Shown here in pieces: positions 1 to 5,693 of a DNA stretch of 12,378 nucleotides (positions are counted from its first letter, which is position 1; each line of letters opens with the position of its first letter). Source of the DNA: Pseudomonadota bacterium. Its GTDB lineage: Bacteria; Pseudomonadota; Gammaproteobacteria; Burkholderiales; Burkholderiaceae_E. The translations under genes were made by a program, and so were the position numbers. The notes under the pieces are model-generated. The model did no database searches, had not been told where the DNA came from, and worked only from the letters and a program-made list of their open reading frames with translations. The stretch lies in the NCBI GenBank assembly GCA_023389175.1, contig JAEWEW010000116.1, positions 1 to 12,378 of the forward strand, written 5' to 3'.

Positions 1-82
1 ACGTGACACTGTCCTGAGCAGGCGCCGCCGGGCGGCATGGATCTGCCGTGCCACCTTCAGGCTGTCGCATCGGGAGCGAGGC

Positions 83-92
83 AAGGGAGGAG
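83..92 (+). promoter_or_regulatory. Ribosome binding site that fixes the start of the first reductase gene
   Basis: An AAGGGAGGAG tract lies a few bases before the ATG at 96, with GGGAGG at 85-90 and a 5-base spacer. It is a near-perfect anti-16S match. It favours the ATG at 96 over the in-frame GTG at 48, which has no comparable signal. Confidence 0.75.
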
Positions 93-95
93 ACG

Positions 96-662
96 ATGGC
101 AGCAACCGACTCCGTCGTGACGATCCACATGGCGGCGAGCCTCGACGGCTTCGTCGCCCGGAAGGATGGGCGCGTCGACTGGATGGAGACTTCGGATGAG
201 TTCGAAGGCGCGGACGTTCTGGACCCCGCGGCCGTCTCGGATCTTCTCGAGACGATCGACTGCTACGTCATGGGCTCGCGCACCTATGAAACAGCGCTTC
301 GCTTCGAGGCGAAGGCAATGGGCTGGATGTATGGCGACAAGCCGGTCTTCGTGCTGACGCATCGGGTTCTTCCCCGGACCCGCGCCAGCGTGACGTTCCA
401 CGAGGGCGACCTTGCCCGCTTCATCAATCGCGAGCTGCGTCCCCGTTTCCGATCCATCTGGGTCGTCGGCGGCACTGAAACCTGCGCCCGCTGCCTGAGC
501 CTCGGGTTGGTCGACGAGGTCCGCTACACCATCCTGCCGATACTGATCGGGGACGGCATCGCCTTCTTCGGCAGAATGGACCGCGACACGCCCTTGCATC
601 TGCTGGAGTGCCGAGCCTACCGGAGCGGCGTGGTGGATCTTCGCTACCAGGTGGGCGGCTGA
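96..662 (+). CDS. Dihydrofolate reductase family protein (RibD C-terminal domain), first copy
   Basis: This 188-residue protein belongs to the RibD C-terminal/DHFR-fold family of small NAD(P)H-dependent reductases (COG0262 type). Visible family motifs are the N-terminal strand with MAASLDGF at residues 12-19, MGSRTYE at 59-65, the nucleotide-binding IWVVGG at 121-126, and LVDEVRYTILPILIGDG at about 138-154. No deaminase domain is attached, so it is a stand-alone reductase rather than a full RibD. The substrate is unknown; members are often annotated as DHFR-like, but a role in folate or riboflavin synthesis cannot be assumed. It is cytoplasmic, with no signal peptide. The ATG at 96 is chosen because of its strong ribosome binding site; an upstream GTG at 48 would add 16 unlikely residues. 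It heads a co-directional run, with tspO starting 68 bases after its stop. Confidence 0.88.
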   Translation: MAATDSVVTIHMAASLDGFVARKDGRVDWMETSDEFEGADVLDPAAVSDLLETIDCYVMGSRTYETALRFEAKAMGWMYGDKPVFVLTHRVLPRTRASVTFHEGDLARFINRELRPRFRSIWVVGGTETCARCLSLGLVDEVRYTILPILIGDGIAFFGRMDRDTPLHLLECRAYRSGVVDLRYQVGG

Positions 663-672
663 CTGCACTGCG

Positions 673-706
673 GCGGGCGCAGTCGTTGCCTGCCGCAGGC
701 GCCCGC
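673..706 (+). promoter_or_regulatory. Two overlapping stem-loops in the tspO leader
   Basis: An 8-base perfect inverted repeat (GCGGGCGC at 673-680 and GCGCCCGC at 699-706) encloses an 18-base loop. Inside it, GCCTGC (688-693) and GCAGGC (695-700) form a second near-contiguous palindrome. The two structures share bases 699-700, so both cannot form in full at once. They sit between the reductase stop at 662 and the tspO ribosome binding site at 721-726. There is no T-run, so a classic intrinsic terminator is unlikely. An attenuator-like or mRNA-stability role is inference only. Confidence 0.4.
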
Positions 707-730
707 GGTGGGCTGTCGACCGGAGGATGC

Positions 731-1228
731 ATGTCGTCACGTTCGTTTCGTTCACAGGCGCTCGGACTCGTCGGCTGGCTGGTCGTCGTCTTCATCGCCG
801 CCGGCGTCGGCGCCATCGCCTCGGCAAGCGCGCCGTCGTTCTACGGCGGGCTGGCACGGCCGGACTGGGCGCCGCCCGCGTCCGTGTTCGGTCCGGTCTG
901 GACGGTGCTCTATGCCCTGATGGGGATTGCCGCGTGGCTGGTCTGGCGCGCCGGTCCGACGCCGGCCTCGCGCCGGGCGCTCCTGTTCTTCGCTGCCCAG
1001 CTCGCGCTCAACGCGCTCTGGAGCTGGCTCTTCTTCGCATGGCATCGGGGCGGGCTGGCATTCCTCGACATCCTGGTGTTGTGGCTCCTGATCGTCCTCA
1101 CGCTCATCGCCTTCTGGCGCGTCAAGCCGCTGGCAGGAGCGCTGCTCCTGCCATATCTTGTCTGGGTCAGTTACGCCGCCGCGCTGAACTTCGCCGTCTG
1201 GCGCCTCAATCCGCAGTTGCTCGGCTAG
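731..1228 (+). CDS. tspO: TspO/MBR family tryptophan-rich sensory protein
   Basis: This 165-residue integral membrane protein belongs to the TspO/peripheral benzodiazepine receptor family, which has five transmembrane helices and binds tetrapyrroles such as protoporphyrin. It is linked in bacteria to porphyrin handling, oxidative stress and redox-dependent regulation. Diagnostic sequence includes PDWAPPASVFGPVWTVLY at residues 44-61, then an MGIAAWLVW helix, LNALWSWLFF, and the C-terminal PYLVWVSYAAALNFAVWRLN. The length is normal for the family. The ATG at 731 follows CGGAGG (721-726) with a short 4-base spacer. An in-frame upstream start at 608 would overlap the preceding gene and add 41 non-membrane residues, so it is rejected. 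It lies between two DHFR-fold reductase genes. No direct evidence of ligand or function comes from the sequence beyond family membership. Confidence 0.93.
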   Translation: MSSRSFRSQALGLVGWLVVVFIAAGVGAIASASAPSFYGGLARPDWAPPASVFGPVWTVLYALMGIAAWLVWRAGPTPASRRALLFFAAQLALNALWSWLFFAWHRGGLAFLDILVLWLLIVLTLIAFWRVKPLAGALLLPYLVWVSYAAALNFAVWRLNPQLLG

Positions 1229-1287
1229 AAGGCCGCCGGGCCGCGCGCGGGGCAGGGCCGCCCCCGCTCGCGAGAACCCTGGTTGCT

Positions 1288-1303
1288 GCCTCGGCGCCGA
1301 GGC
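1288..1303. repeat. 16-base perfect palindrome between tspO and the second reductase gene
   Basis: GCCTCGGCGCCGAGGC at 1288-1303 reads identically on both strands. It lies 60 bases after the tspO stop and 62 bases before the ATG at 1366. As RNA it would form a 6-bp stem with a GCGC tetraloop. It is not followed by a T-run, so it could be a repressor operator or a mild transcription/RNA-processing signal; neither can be shown here. Confidence 0.45.
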
Positions 1304-1365
1304 TGGCGTCCGGCCCGATCCGGTGCCATCATCCTCCGATCCAGCATGGCCTGCCCGCTGCCGGA

Positions 1366-1935
1366 ATGAAGACACAGTACTACACCGCCTCGAGCCTCGA
1401 CGGGTTCATTGCCACCGAGGACGACTCGCTCGACTGGCTGTTTCCCCTCGGCGACATCAACGAGACCGGCTATCCCGCCTTCATCGCCGACGTCGGTGCA
1501 CTGGCGATGGGCTCTGCCACCTACGAGTGGATGCTGCGTCACGCCCAGACGGTCGCATCCGAAACCGGCTCGGCGTGGCCTTACGACCAGCCGACCTGGG
1601 TGTTCTCCAACCGCACGCTGCCGGTAATGCCCGGCGCGGACCTGCACTTCGTGCGCGGAGACGTCCGGCCGGTGCACGCGGCGATGCGCGCCGCAGCGGG
1701 CGGCAGGAACCTGTGGATCGTCGGCGGCGGCGATCTTGCCGGCCAGTTCGACGATGCCGGCCTGCTGGACGAGATCATCGTCCAGGTCGGCTCCGTCACG
1801 CTCGGCAAGGGAAAGCCGCTGTTTCCCCGACGGCTGACCCGTCCGCCGCTCGCCCTGGTGTCGGCACGGAGGATCGGCAGCGGCTTCGCGGAATTGCGCT
1901 ATCGGGTTCCGCCGCATCAGTCGGCCGGCGCATGA
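1366..1935 (+). CDS. Dihydrofolate reductase family protein (RibD C-terminal domain), second copy
   Basis: This 189-residue stand-alone RibD-C/DHFR-fold reductase resembles the gene at 96 in motifs but is clearly divergent, so it looks like a different subfamily rather than a recent tandem copy. Visible motifs are TASSLDGFIA at residues 7-16, MGSATYEWM at 48-56, LWIVGGGDLAG at 116-126 and LLDEIIVQVGSVTLGKGKPLF from about 133. It probably reduces a small substrate with NAD(P)H in the cytoplasm; the substrate is unknown. The start at ATG 1366 gives the correct N-terminal beta strand, but there is no clear Shine-Dalgarno upstream, so translation initiation may be weak or coupled. Its stop overlaps the ATG of the next gene (ATGA at 1932-1935). 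A longer in-frame reading upstream crosses tspO in another frame and is not real. Confidence 0.88.
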   Translation: MKTQYYTASSLDGFIATEDDSLDWLFPLGDINETGYPAFIADVGALAMGSATYEWMLRHAQTVASETGSAWPYDQPTWVFSNRTLPVMPGADLHFVRGDVRPVHAAMRAAAGGRNLWIVGGGDLAGQFDDAGLLDEIIVQVGSVTLGKGKPLFPRRLTRPPLALVSARRIGSGFAELRYRVPPHQSAGA

Positions 1936-2948
1936 TCGCGTCCCTCGTCGGATTGCTGCTCATTGCCTGGGCGAGCCTCGCGATCCACTACTCCAACCTG
2001 CCCTGGGGTCCCGCGCGGCTGGTCCTCGCCGTCGCGTTCGCGGCATTCGGCGTGTGGGCCTTGTGGATGGCTCGCGCGAGGCGGATGCGGTGGCTGTTTG
2101 CGGCGCTGCTCCTCGGCGTGATTGCCTGGGAAGTCTCCATCCGGCCCTCGCATGATCGCCCCTGGCGCCCGGAGGTGGCGGTCATGCCCAGGGCAACGGT
2201 CGACGGCGACAAGGTGCGTATCACCGGCGTTCGAGACTTCGACTACCGCAGCGTCGACGACATGACCGTGCGATACGTGGAGCGCGATGTCCTGCTCTCG
2301 CACCTGAACGGACTGGACTTCTATATCTCGTACTGGATGCCGGGGCCGGTCGCGCACACGTTCGTGAGCTTCAACTTCGACAACGCGCCACCGATCGCGA
2401 TATCGATCGAGACGAGGCCCGAGGTCGGCGAAGGCTTCTCGCCGGTTGCCTCGCTCTTCAAGCAGTTCGAGTTGATCTACGTCGTGGGCGAGGAGCGCGA
2501 CCTCGTCCGGGTCCGCACCAACTACCGCAACGAGGAAGTCCATCTCTACCGTATCCAGACCTCGGCAGCGGCAGCGCAGCGCCTGTTCCTCGTCTACCTG
2601 GAGCGGATCAACGAGCTGGCGGAACGTCCGGAGTGGTACCACCTGCTCAAGAGCAACTGCACGCTGAACATCGTGCGCTATGCCAACGCCGCCGGCCGCG
2701 AGGGCGGGCGGGATCTGCGTCACTACCTCAACGGTTGGGCCGACCGCTACCTCTTCGACGCGGCGCTCCTCGATGGCACCGCCAGCTTCGAGGAGCTGCG
2801 CGCGCGCTCACGCATCAACGACGTCGCCCGGTCCGCGGGGAAGGGAGCCGACTTCCCGGCAAGGATCCGGCAGTCGATGCCTGCCATCGCAGGTACGGAT
2901 CAAGAGCCCGACCGCGCCGGTCCCTTTGCAGACAGGAGCAGGCGATGA
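1932..2948 (+). CDS. DUF4105 (Lnb N-terminal periplasmic domain-like) membrane-anchored protein
   Basis: This 338-residue protein begins with three hydrophobic helices at about residues 2-18, 28-47 and 53-71, followed by a soluble domain that matches the DUF4105/Lnb_N family. Recognisable sequence includes FDYRSVDDMTVRYVER (103-118), a conserved histidine in VAHTFVSFNF (H142), IETRPEVGEGFSPV at about 159-172, and a conserved cysteine in LKSNCTLNIV (C243). The family function is unknown to me. The ordered His then Cys pair could suggest a thiol active site, possibly permuted papain-like, but that is inference. The soluble domain is probably periplasmic. The ATG overlaps the preceding stop as ATGA and the gene ends in another ATGA overlap with the next gene, so all three are likely translated from one message. 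The C-terminal 20 residues are charged and look poorly conserved. Confidence 0.85.
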   Translation: MIASLVGLLLIAWASLAIHYSNLPWGPARLVLAVAFAAFGVWALWMARARRMRWLFAALLLGVIAWEVSIRPSHDRPWRPEVAVMPRATVDGDKVRITGVRDFDYRSVDDMTVRYVERDVLLSHLNGLDFYISYWMPGPVAHTFVSFNFDNAPPIAISIETRPEVGEGFSPVASLFKQFELIYVVGEERDLVRVRTNYRNEEVHLYRIQTSAAAAQRLFLVYLERINELAERPEWYHLLKSNCTLNIVRYANAAGREGGRDLRHYLNGWADRYLFDAALLDGTASFEELRARSRINDVARSAGKGADFPARIRQSMPAIAGTDQEPDRAGPFADRSRR

Positions 2949-3433
2949 CATGCCGGACGATTCGACGGAGACTGCTGGCAACGATGGCTTGGAGCGCGAT
3001 CGGCAGCGCGCTCCTTCCCGCGCCGTCGAGCGCCCAGTACAAGATCCCGCCTGCCTGCTCGCTGCTGGCGCTCGACGAGGTCAAGAAGCTGGCGCCGTGG
3101 CCTGCGCAGCTGGACGCCTTCGCCAAGGCCGAGGAGGAGGCCCTCGGAACCTACGGATCGGCATGCGAGTATCCGACGGTCCGGGTACAGGTGATGGCCT
3201 ATCGGCAGCAGACGATGGACACGCTGCGAAAGGACGGCAAGCTCCAAGCCGTCGGTGGGGTCGGGGACGAAGCATACGTCCGCAACAACGGCAACCGCTT
3301 CGCGGAGCTCTACGCCCGGGCAGGGCCGCATCTGCTGACCCTCCAGCTCGGCATCGACGCGGGCCGCAGCTTCGAGACGGCCAAGCCGTCGCTGGTCGCG
3401 CTTGCGAGGGCATTCATCGCCCGGTTGCGCTGA
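2945..3433 (+). CDS. Small secreted protein of unknown function
   Basis: This 162-residue protein carries a typical Sec signal peptide: a charged start with RRR at residues 7-9, a hydrophobic core, and a likely cut after PSSA at residue 30. The mature part has two cysteines, C38 (in PPACSLLALDEV) and C74 (in SACEYP), that could form a disulfide in the periplasm. I do not recognise a named family with confidence; the CSLL...C-E/W layout recalls small DUF3558-like secreted proteins, but this is only a resemblance. A central GGVGDEAYVRNNG stretch (about 104-116) is followed by an amphipathic C-terminal helix. There is no lipobox. The start at ATG 2945 overlaps the DUF4105 stop by four bases and has AGGAG at 2934-2938, so coupling is likely. 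A partnership with the DUF4105 protein in the envelope is plausible but untested. Confidence 0.75.
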   Translation: MTCRTIRRRLLATMAWSAIGSALLPAPSSAQYKIPPACSLLALDEVKKLAPWPAQLDAFAKAEEEALGTYGSACEYPTVRVQVMAYRQQTMDTLRKDGKLQAVGGVGDEAYVRNNGNRFAELYARAGPHLLTLQLGIDAGRSFETAKPSLVALARAFIARLR

Positions 3434-3475
3434 CGCCAGCCAGCGGAGCGGCGAGGTCGGAATCGATCGGGACAC

Positions 3476-3482
3476 GAGGGAG
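3476..3482 (+). promoter_or_regulatory. Ribosome binding site supporting a TTG start
   Basis: GAGGGAG at 3476-3482 lies 7 bases before the TTG at 3490. No ATG or GTG in frame is well placed there, and the protein similarity to DUF4256 begins right at this point, so the rare start codon is favoured. Confidence 0.55.
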
Positions 3483-3489
3483 ACCTGGC

Positions 3490-4032
3490 TTGACGAAACA
3501 GGACGAGAAGCTGATTGCCGCGCTGAAGGCGCGTTTCGAGAAGAACATGAGCCGGCACGGCGGCATCCGCTGGGACGCCGTGCTCGCAAGGCTCGAAGCC
3601 GATCCGGCGAAGCTGCGGGTGCTCGACGCGATGGAGCGCACCGGCGGCGAGCCGGATGTCGTCGGCGGCGCCACGAGCGCGGGCGTGCTCGTGTTCTGCG
3701 ATTGTTCGCCCGAGAGCCCGGCCGGGCGCCGCAGCGTCTGCTATGACCGCGAGGCACTCGATTCCCGCAAGGAGAACAAGCCGAAGCACAGCGCCGTCGG
3801 GATGGCTGCGGAGATGGGCATCGACCTGCTGACGGAGGATCAGTACCGCGCGCTCCAGGAGCTCGGCGAGTTCGACCTGAAGACATCCAGCTGGATCCTG
3901 ACCCCACCCGACGTCCGGTCGCTCGGCGGGGCCCTCTTCTGCGACAGGCGCTATGGCAAGGTCTTCGTGTACCACAACGGCGCGCAGTCCTACTACGCCG
4001 CGCGGGGTTTCCGCGGGTCCGTCCAGGTCTGA
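3490..4032 (+). CDS. DUF4256 domain-containing protein (TTG start)
   Basis: This 180-residue soluble protein matches the DUF4256 family almost end to end. Recognisable blocks are LKARFEKNMSRHGGIRW at residues 12-28, MERTGGEPDVV at 48-58, GRRSVCYDREALDSRKENKP at about 79-98, MGIDLLTEDQYRALQELG, and the C-terminal block LGGALFCDRRYGKVFVYHNG followed by YYAARGFRG. Its length is normal for the family. There is no signal peptide or membrane segment, so it is probably cytoplasmic. The molecular function is unknown; the strong conservation of charged and aromatic residues suggests an enzyme or nucleotide/nucleic-acid contact, but I cannot support a specific activity. Family alignment sets the start near 3490, where a TTG with a good ribosome binding site is the only suitable codon. 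It follows the secreted protein gene by 56 bases on the same strand. Confidence 0.9.
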   Translation: MTKQDEKLIAALKARFEKNMSRHGGIRWDAVLARLEADPAKLRVLDAMERTGGEPDVVGGATSAGVLVFCDCSPESPAGRRSVCYDREALDSRKENKPKHSAVGMAAEMGIDLLTEDQYRALQELGEFDLKTSSWILTPPDVRSLGGALFCDRRYGKVFVYHNGAQSYYAARGFRGSVQV

Positions 4033-4095
4033 GACGCGGCGTGTCGCGGCTCGCGCCGCACGGCGCAGATCCGCGGCGCCCTCCCGGTGACGGAC

Positions 4096-4506
4096 ATGCC
4101 GGTCGTCTCCTCACTGCTCGCCTGGTTGCTGATACTCGCGCTGGCGATCGCCAACGGCATGCTGCGCGAGGCCGTGCTGGTCCCCGCCCTGGGTCGCAGC
4201 ACGGGCCTCGTGGCAAGCGGCGTGCTGCTCTGCTGCCTGGTGGCACTGGTGGGCTACGTCTTCGTTCGCGCCAGACGCGGCCTCACCGTGTCGCAGGGCC
4301 TCGCCGTCGGCACCCTCTGGCTATGCCTGACACTGGTCTTCGAGTTCGGCTTCGGTCGGTATGTCCAGCACAAGAGCTGGAGCGAGCTGACGGCGGCCTA
4401 CACCTTCGAGGGCGGCAACCTCTGGCCGGTCGTCCTGCTGGTGACATTCCTGGCACCGCCGGTGGCGGCCCGGCTCCGCGCGCCGCGCAACCCGCGACTG
4501 CGCTAG
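4096..4506 (+). CDS. Four-helix integral membrane protein of unknown function
   Basis: This 136-residue protein has four predicted transmembrane segments at about residues 3-20, 36-57, 66-82 and 108-125. Conserved-looking polar features lie near the membrane: GMLREAVL at 21-28, FEFGFGRYV at 82-90, followed by HKSW and a YTFEGGNLWP stretch (102-111). I believe similar small membrane proteins occur widely in proteobacteria as uncharacterised proteins, but I cannot name a family or function. The ATG at 4096 is preferred because GGTGA (4086-4090) sits 5 bases upstream; a GTG at 4087 in the same frame would add three residues and cannot be excluded. It follows DUF4256 after 63 bases and precedes the Bug protein gene by 9 bases, so it is probably co-transcribed. 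Confidence 0.72.
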   Translation: MPVVSSLLAWLLILALAIANGMLREAVLVPALGRSTGLVASGVLLCCLVALVGYVFVRARRGLTVSQGLAVGTLWLCLTLVFEFGFGRYVQHKSWSELTAAYTFEGGNLWPVVLLVTFLAPPVAARLRAPRNPRLR

Positions 4507-4509
4507 TAT
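4504..4509 (+). promoter_or_regulatory. Possible -10 element (TAGTAT) before the Bug gene
   Basis: TAGTAT at 4504-4509 overlaps the stop codon of the membrane protein. Its expected transcription start would fall at about 4516, the first base of the Bug ATG, which would give a leaderless message. No good -35 is seen at the standard distance, so this is weak. Confidence 0.2.
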
Positions 4510-4515
4510 CGGCCG

Positions 4516-5538
4516 ATGCAGGCGCAGCGCAGAGGCATGACGCGGGTTCGACACGGCGCATCCCGGCACCGCCGGCTCCTCGCGAAGCGACTGCTCACGA
4601 CTCCGCTGCTCGCGCTCGCGGGCAGGGCGGGCGCGGAAGCCCCGGACGAGGGACCGCTGCGGCTCGTCTCCGGGTTCGAGACCGCCGGCCCCGGCGATGT
4701 CCTCACCCGCGTGCTCGCGATCGAGATCGGACGGCACTGGGACGAGACCGTGGGCGTCATCAACCGCAGCGGCGCGCGCGGACGGATGGCGGCGAACTAC
4801 GTCAGGCACCAGCAGCCCGACGGCCGCAGCCTGCTGCTTGCCGACACCTGCGGCATGGTGCTGGCGCCCCTCTACCACCGAGCGATCGGCTTCGATCCCT
4901 GGGCTGACTTCGTCGCGGTCGGCCGGCTGGCCAGCCGACGTTCGGTCATCATCGTGTCGGCCGCATCGCCGCTTCGGGACGTCGACGCGTGGCTGCGCGA
5001 TGCCCGCCGGTCGCCGGAGACCGCCACCCTCGGAACCTCCGCTGCCGGCGGCCTGCGCTGGTTCATCGGCTGCAGGCTCGCGCACGAGCACGAAGAGTCG
5101 CTGGTGCTCATGCCTTACGGCCGCAGCACGCTGCTGGTGAACGACGTGGTAGCCGGCAGGATCGCCGCCGGGATCGTCCCGATCGCCGATGCGCTCCCCT
5201 ATCGGCATGCGGGCCGCATCCGGATCCTCGCCGGGGACGGCGCGGAACGCAGCCCGCTCGTGCCCGACGTCGCCACGCTCGGCGAGCTCGGCTTTCGCGG
5301 ATTCGATTCACCGCAGTGGTACGGACTGTTCGCCCCGCGCGGCACGCCCGCGTCGATCGTGGACCGGTGGAGCGAGGCGACCCTCGCGCTGCTCGCGCGC
5401 GGCGACATGCCGGGACGACTGCCCAGCATCGGCATCGAGGCGGACCCGGGCTCGCCGGAGGAGCTGAAGACGACGCTGGCCGGGGATATCGAGACCTGGC
5501 GTCCCCTGGTGGCCGCGAGCGGCTTCGTCGTCGACTGA
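4516..5538 (+). CDS. Tripartite tricarboxylate transporter substrate-binding protein (Bug/TctC family)
   Basis: This 340-residue exported protein belongs to the Bug family of periplasmic solute-binding proteins, which are greatly expanded in betaproteobacteria and typically bind carboxylates. The N-terminal leader has HRRLLAK at 18-24, a hydrophobic stretch and a likely cut after AGRAGA at about residue 40; the RR could be Tat or ordinary Sec. The mature protein shows the family pattern: LRLVSGFETAGPGDVLTRVL, VINRSGARGRMAANYV, PDGRSLLLAD, LVLMPYGRSTLLVNDVVAGRI, RSPLVPDVATLGELGF and WYGLFAPRGTPASIVDRW. It is of normal length. No TctA/TctB membrane genes lie nearby, so it is an orphan, as is common for Bug proteins. 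The start is uncertain: neither ATG 4516 nor ATG 4537 has a well-spaced Shine-Dalgarno. The ligand cannot be predicted. Confidence 0.88.
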   Translation: MQAQRRGMTRVRHGASRHRRLLAKRLLTTPLLALAGRAGAEAPDEGPLRLVSGFETAGPGDVLTRVLAIEIGRHWDETVGVINRSGARGRMAANYVRHQQPDGRSLLLADTCGMVLAPLYHRAIGFDPWADFVAVGRLASRRSVIIVSAASPLRDVDAWLRDARRSPETATLGTSAAGGLRWFIGCRLAHEHEESLVLMPYGRSTLLVNDVVAGRIAAGIVPIADALPYRHAGRIRILAGDGAERSPLVPDVATLGELGFRGFDSPQWYGLFAPRGTPASIVDRWSEATLALLARGDMPGRLPSIGIEADPGSPEELKTTLAGDIETWRPLVAASGFVVD

Positions 5539-5641
5539 CGCGGGAGGCCCGTGGCCGGCCGCCAGCGGCGAGCGATGGCAAACGCGGATGGATTTCCCTC
5601 TGCCCCGCTCGCCTGCTTCCGTGCGGGCCGACCCGACTCCC

Positions 5642-5661
5642 TAGAATTGCGCGACCGGTCG
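5642..5661 (+). promoter_or_regulatory. Possible -10 element and palindrome upstream of the dienelactone hydrolase gene
   Basis: TAGAAT at 5642-5647 resembles a sigma-70 -10 box and lies 46 bases before the ATG. A 10-base perfect palindrome, CGACCGGTCG, follows at 5652-5661, about where transcription would start. The -35 region is poor. The palindrome could be an operator, but this is inference. Confidence 0.35.
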
Positions 5662-5693
5662 ACGCCCCGGCCGGCATCAAGGGAGGACAACGG

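Noticed and set aside
24..36. GCCGCC/GGCGGC inverted repeat at the left edge
   Set aside because: One-base spacer, GC-only, and too close to the window edge to judge as a terminator of an unseen gene.
727..1365. An N-terminal extension of the second reductase through tspO in another frame
   Set aside because: The extension is Arg/Ala-rich, overlaps tspO, and the conserved reductase domain starts at the ATG at 1366.
1323..1931. An N-terminal extension of the DUF4105 protein over the second reductase gene
   Set aside because: Shadow frame of the reductase; the hydrophobic helices begin at ATG 1932, which overlaps the stop in the usual coupled way.
2900..4246. A 448-codon minus-strand open frame opposite the secreted protein, DUF4256 and membrane protein genes
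   Set aside because: Arg/Pro/Ser-rich with no recognisable domain, and fully antisense to genes with clear family matches.
5553..5560. GGCCGGCC palindrome after the Bug gene
   Set aside because: Eight GC-only bases in DNA of this composition are expected by chance; no supporting structure around it.
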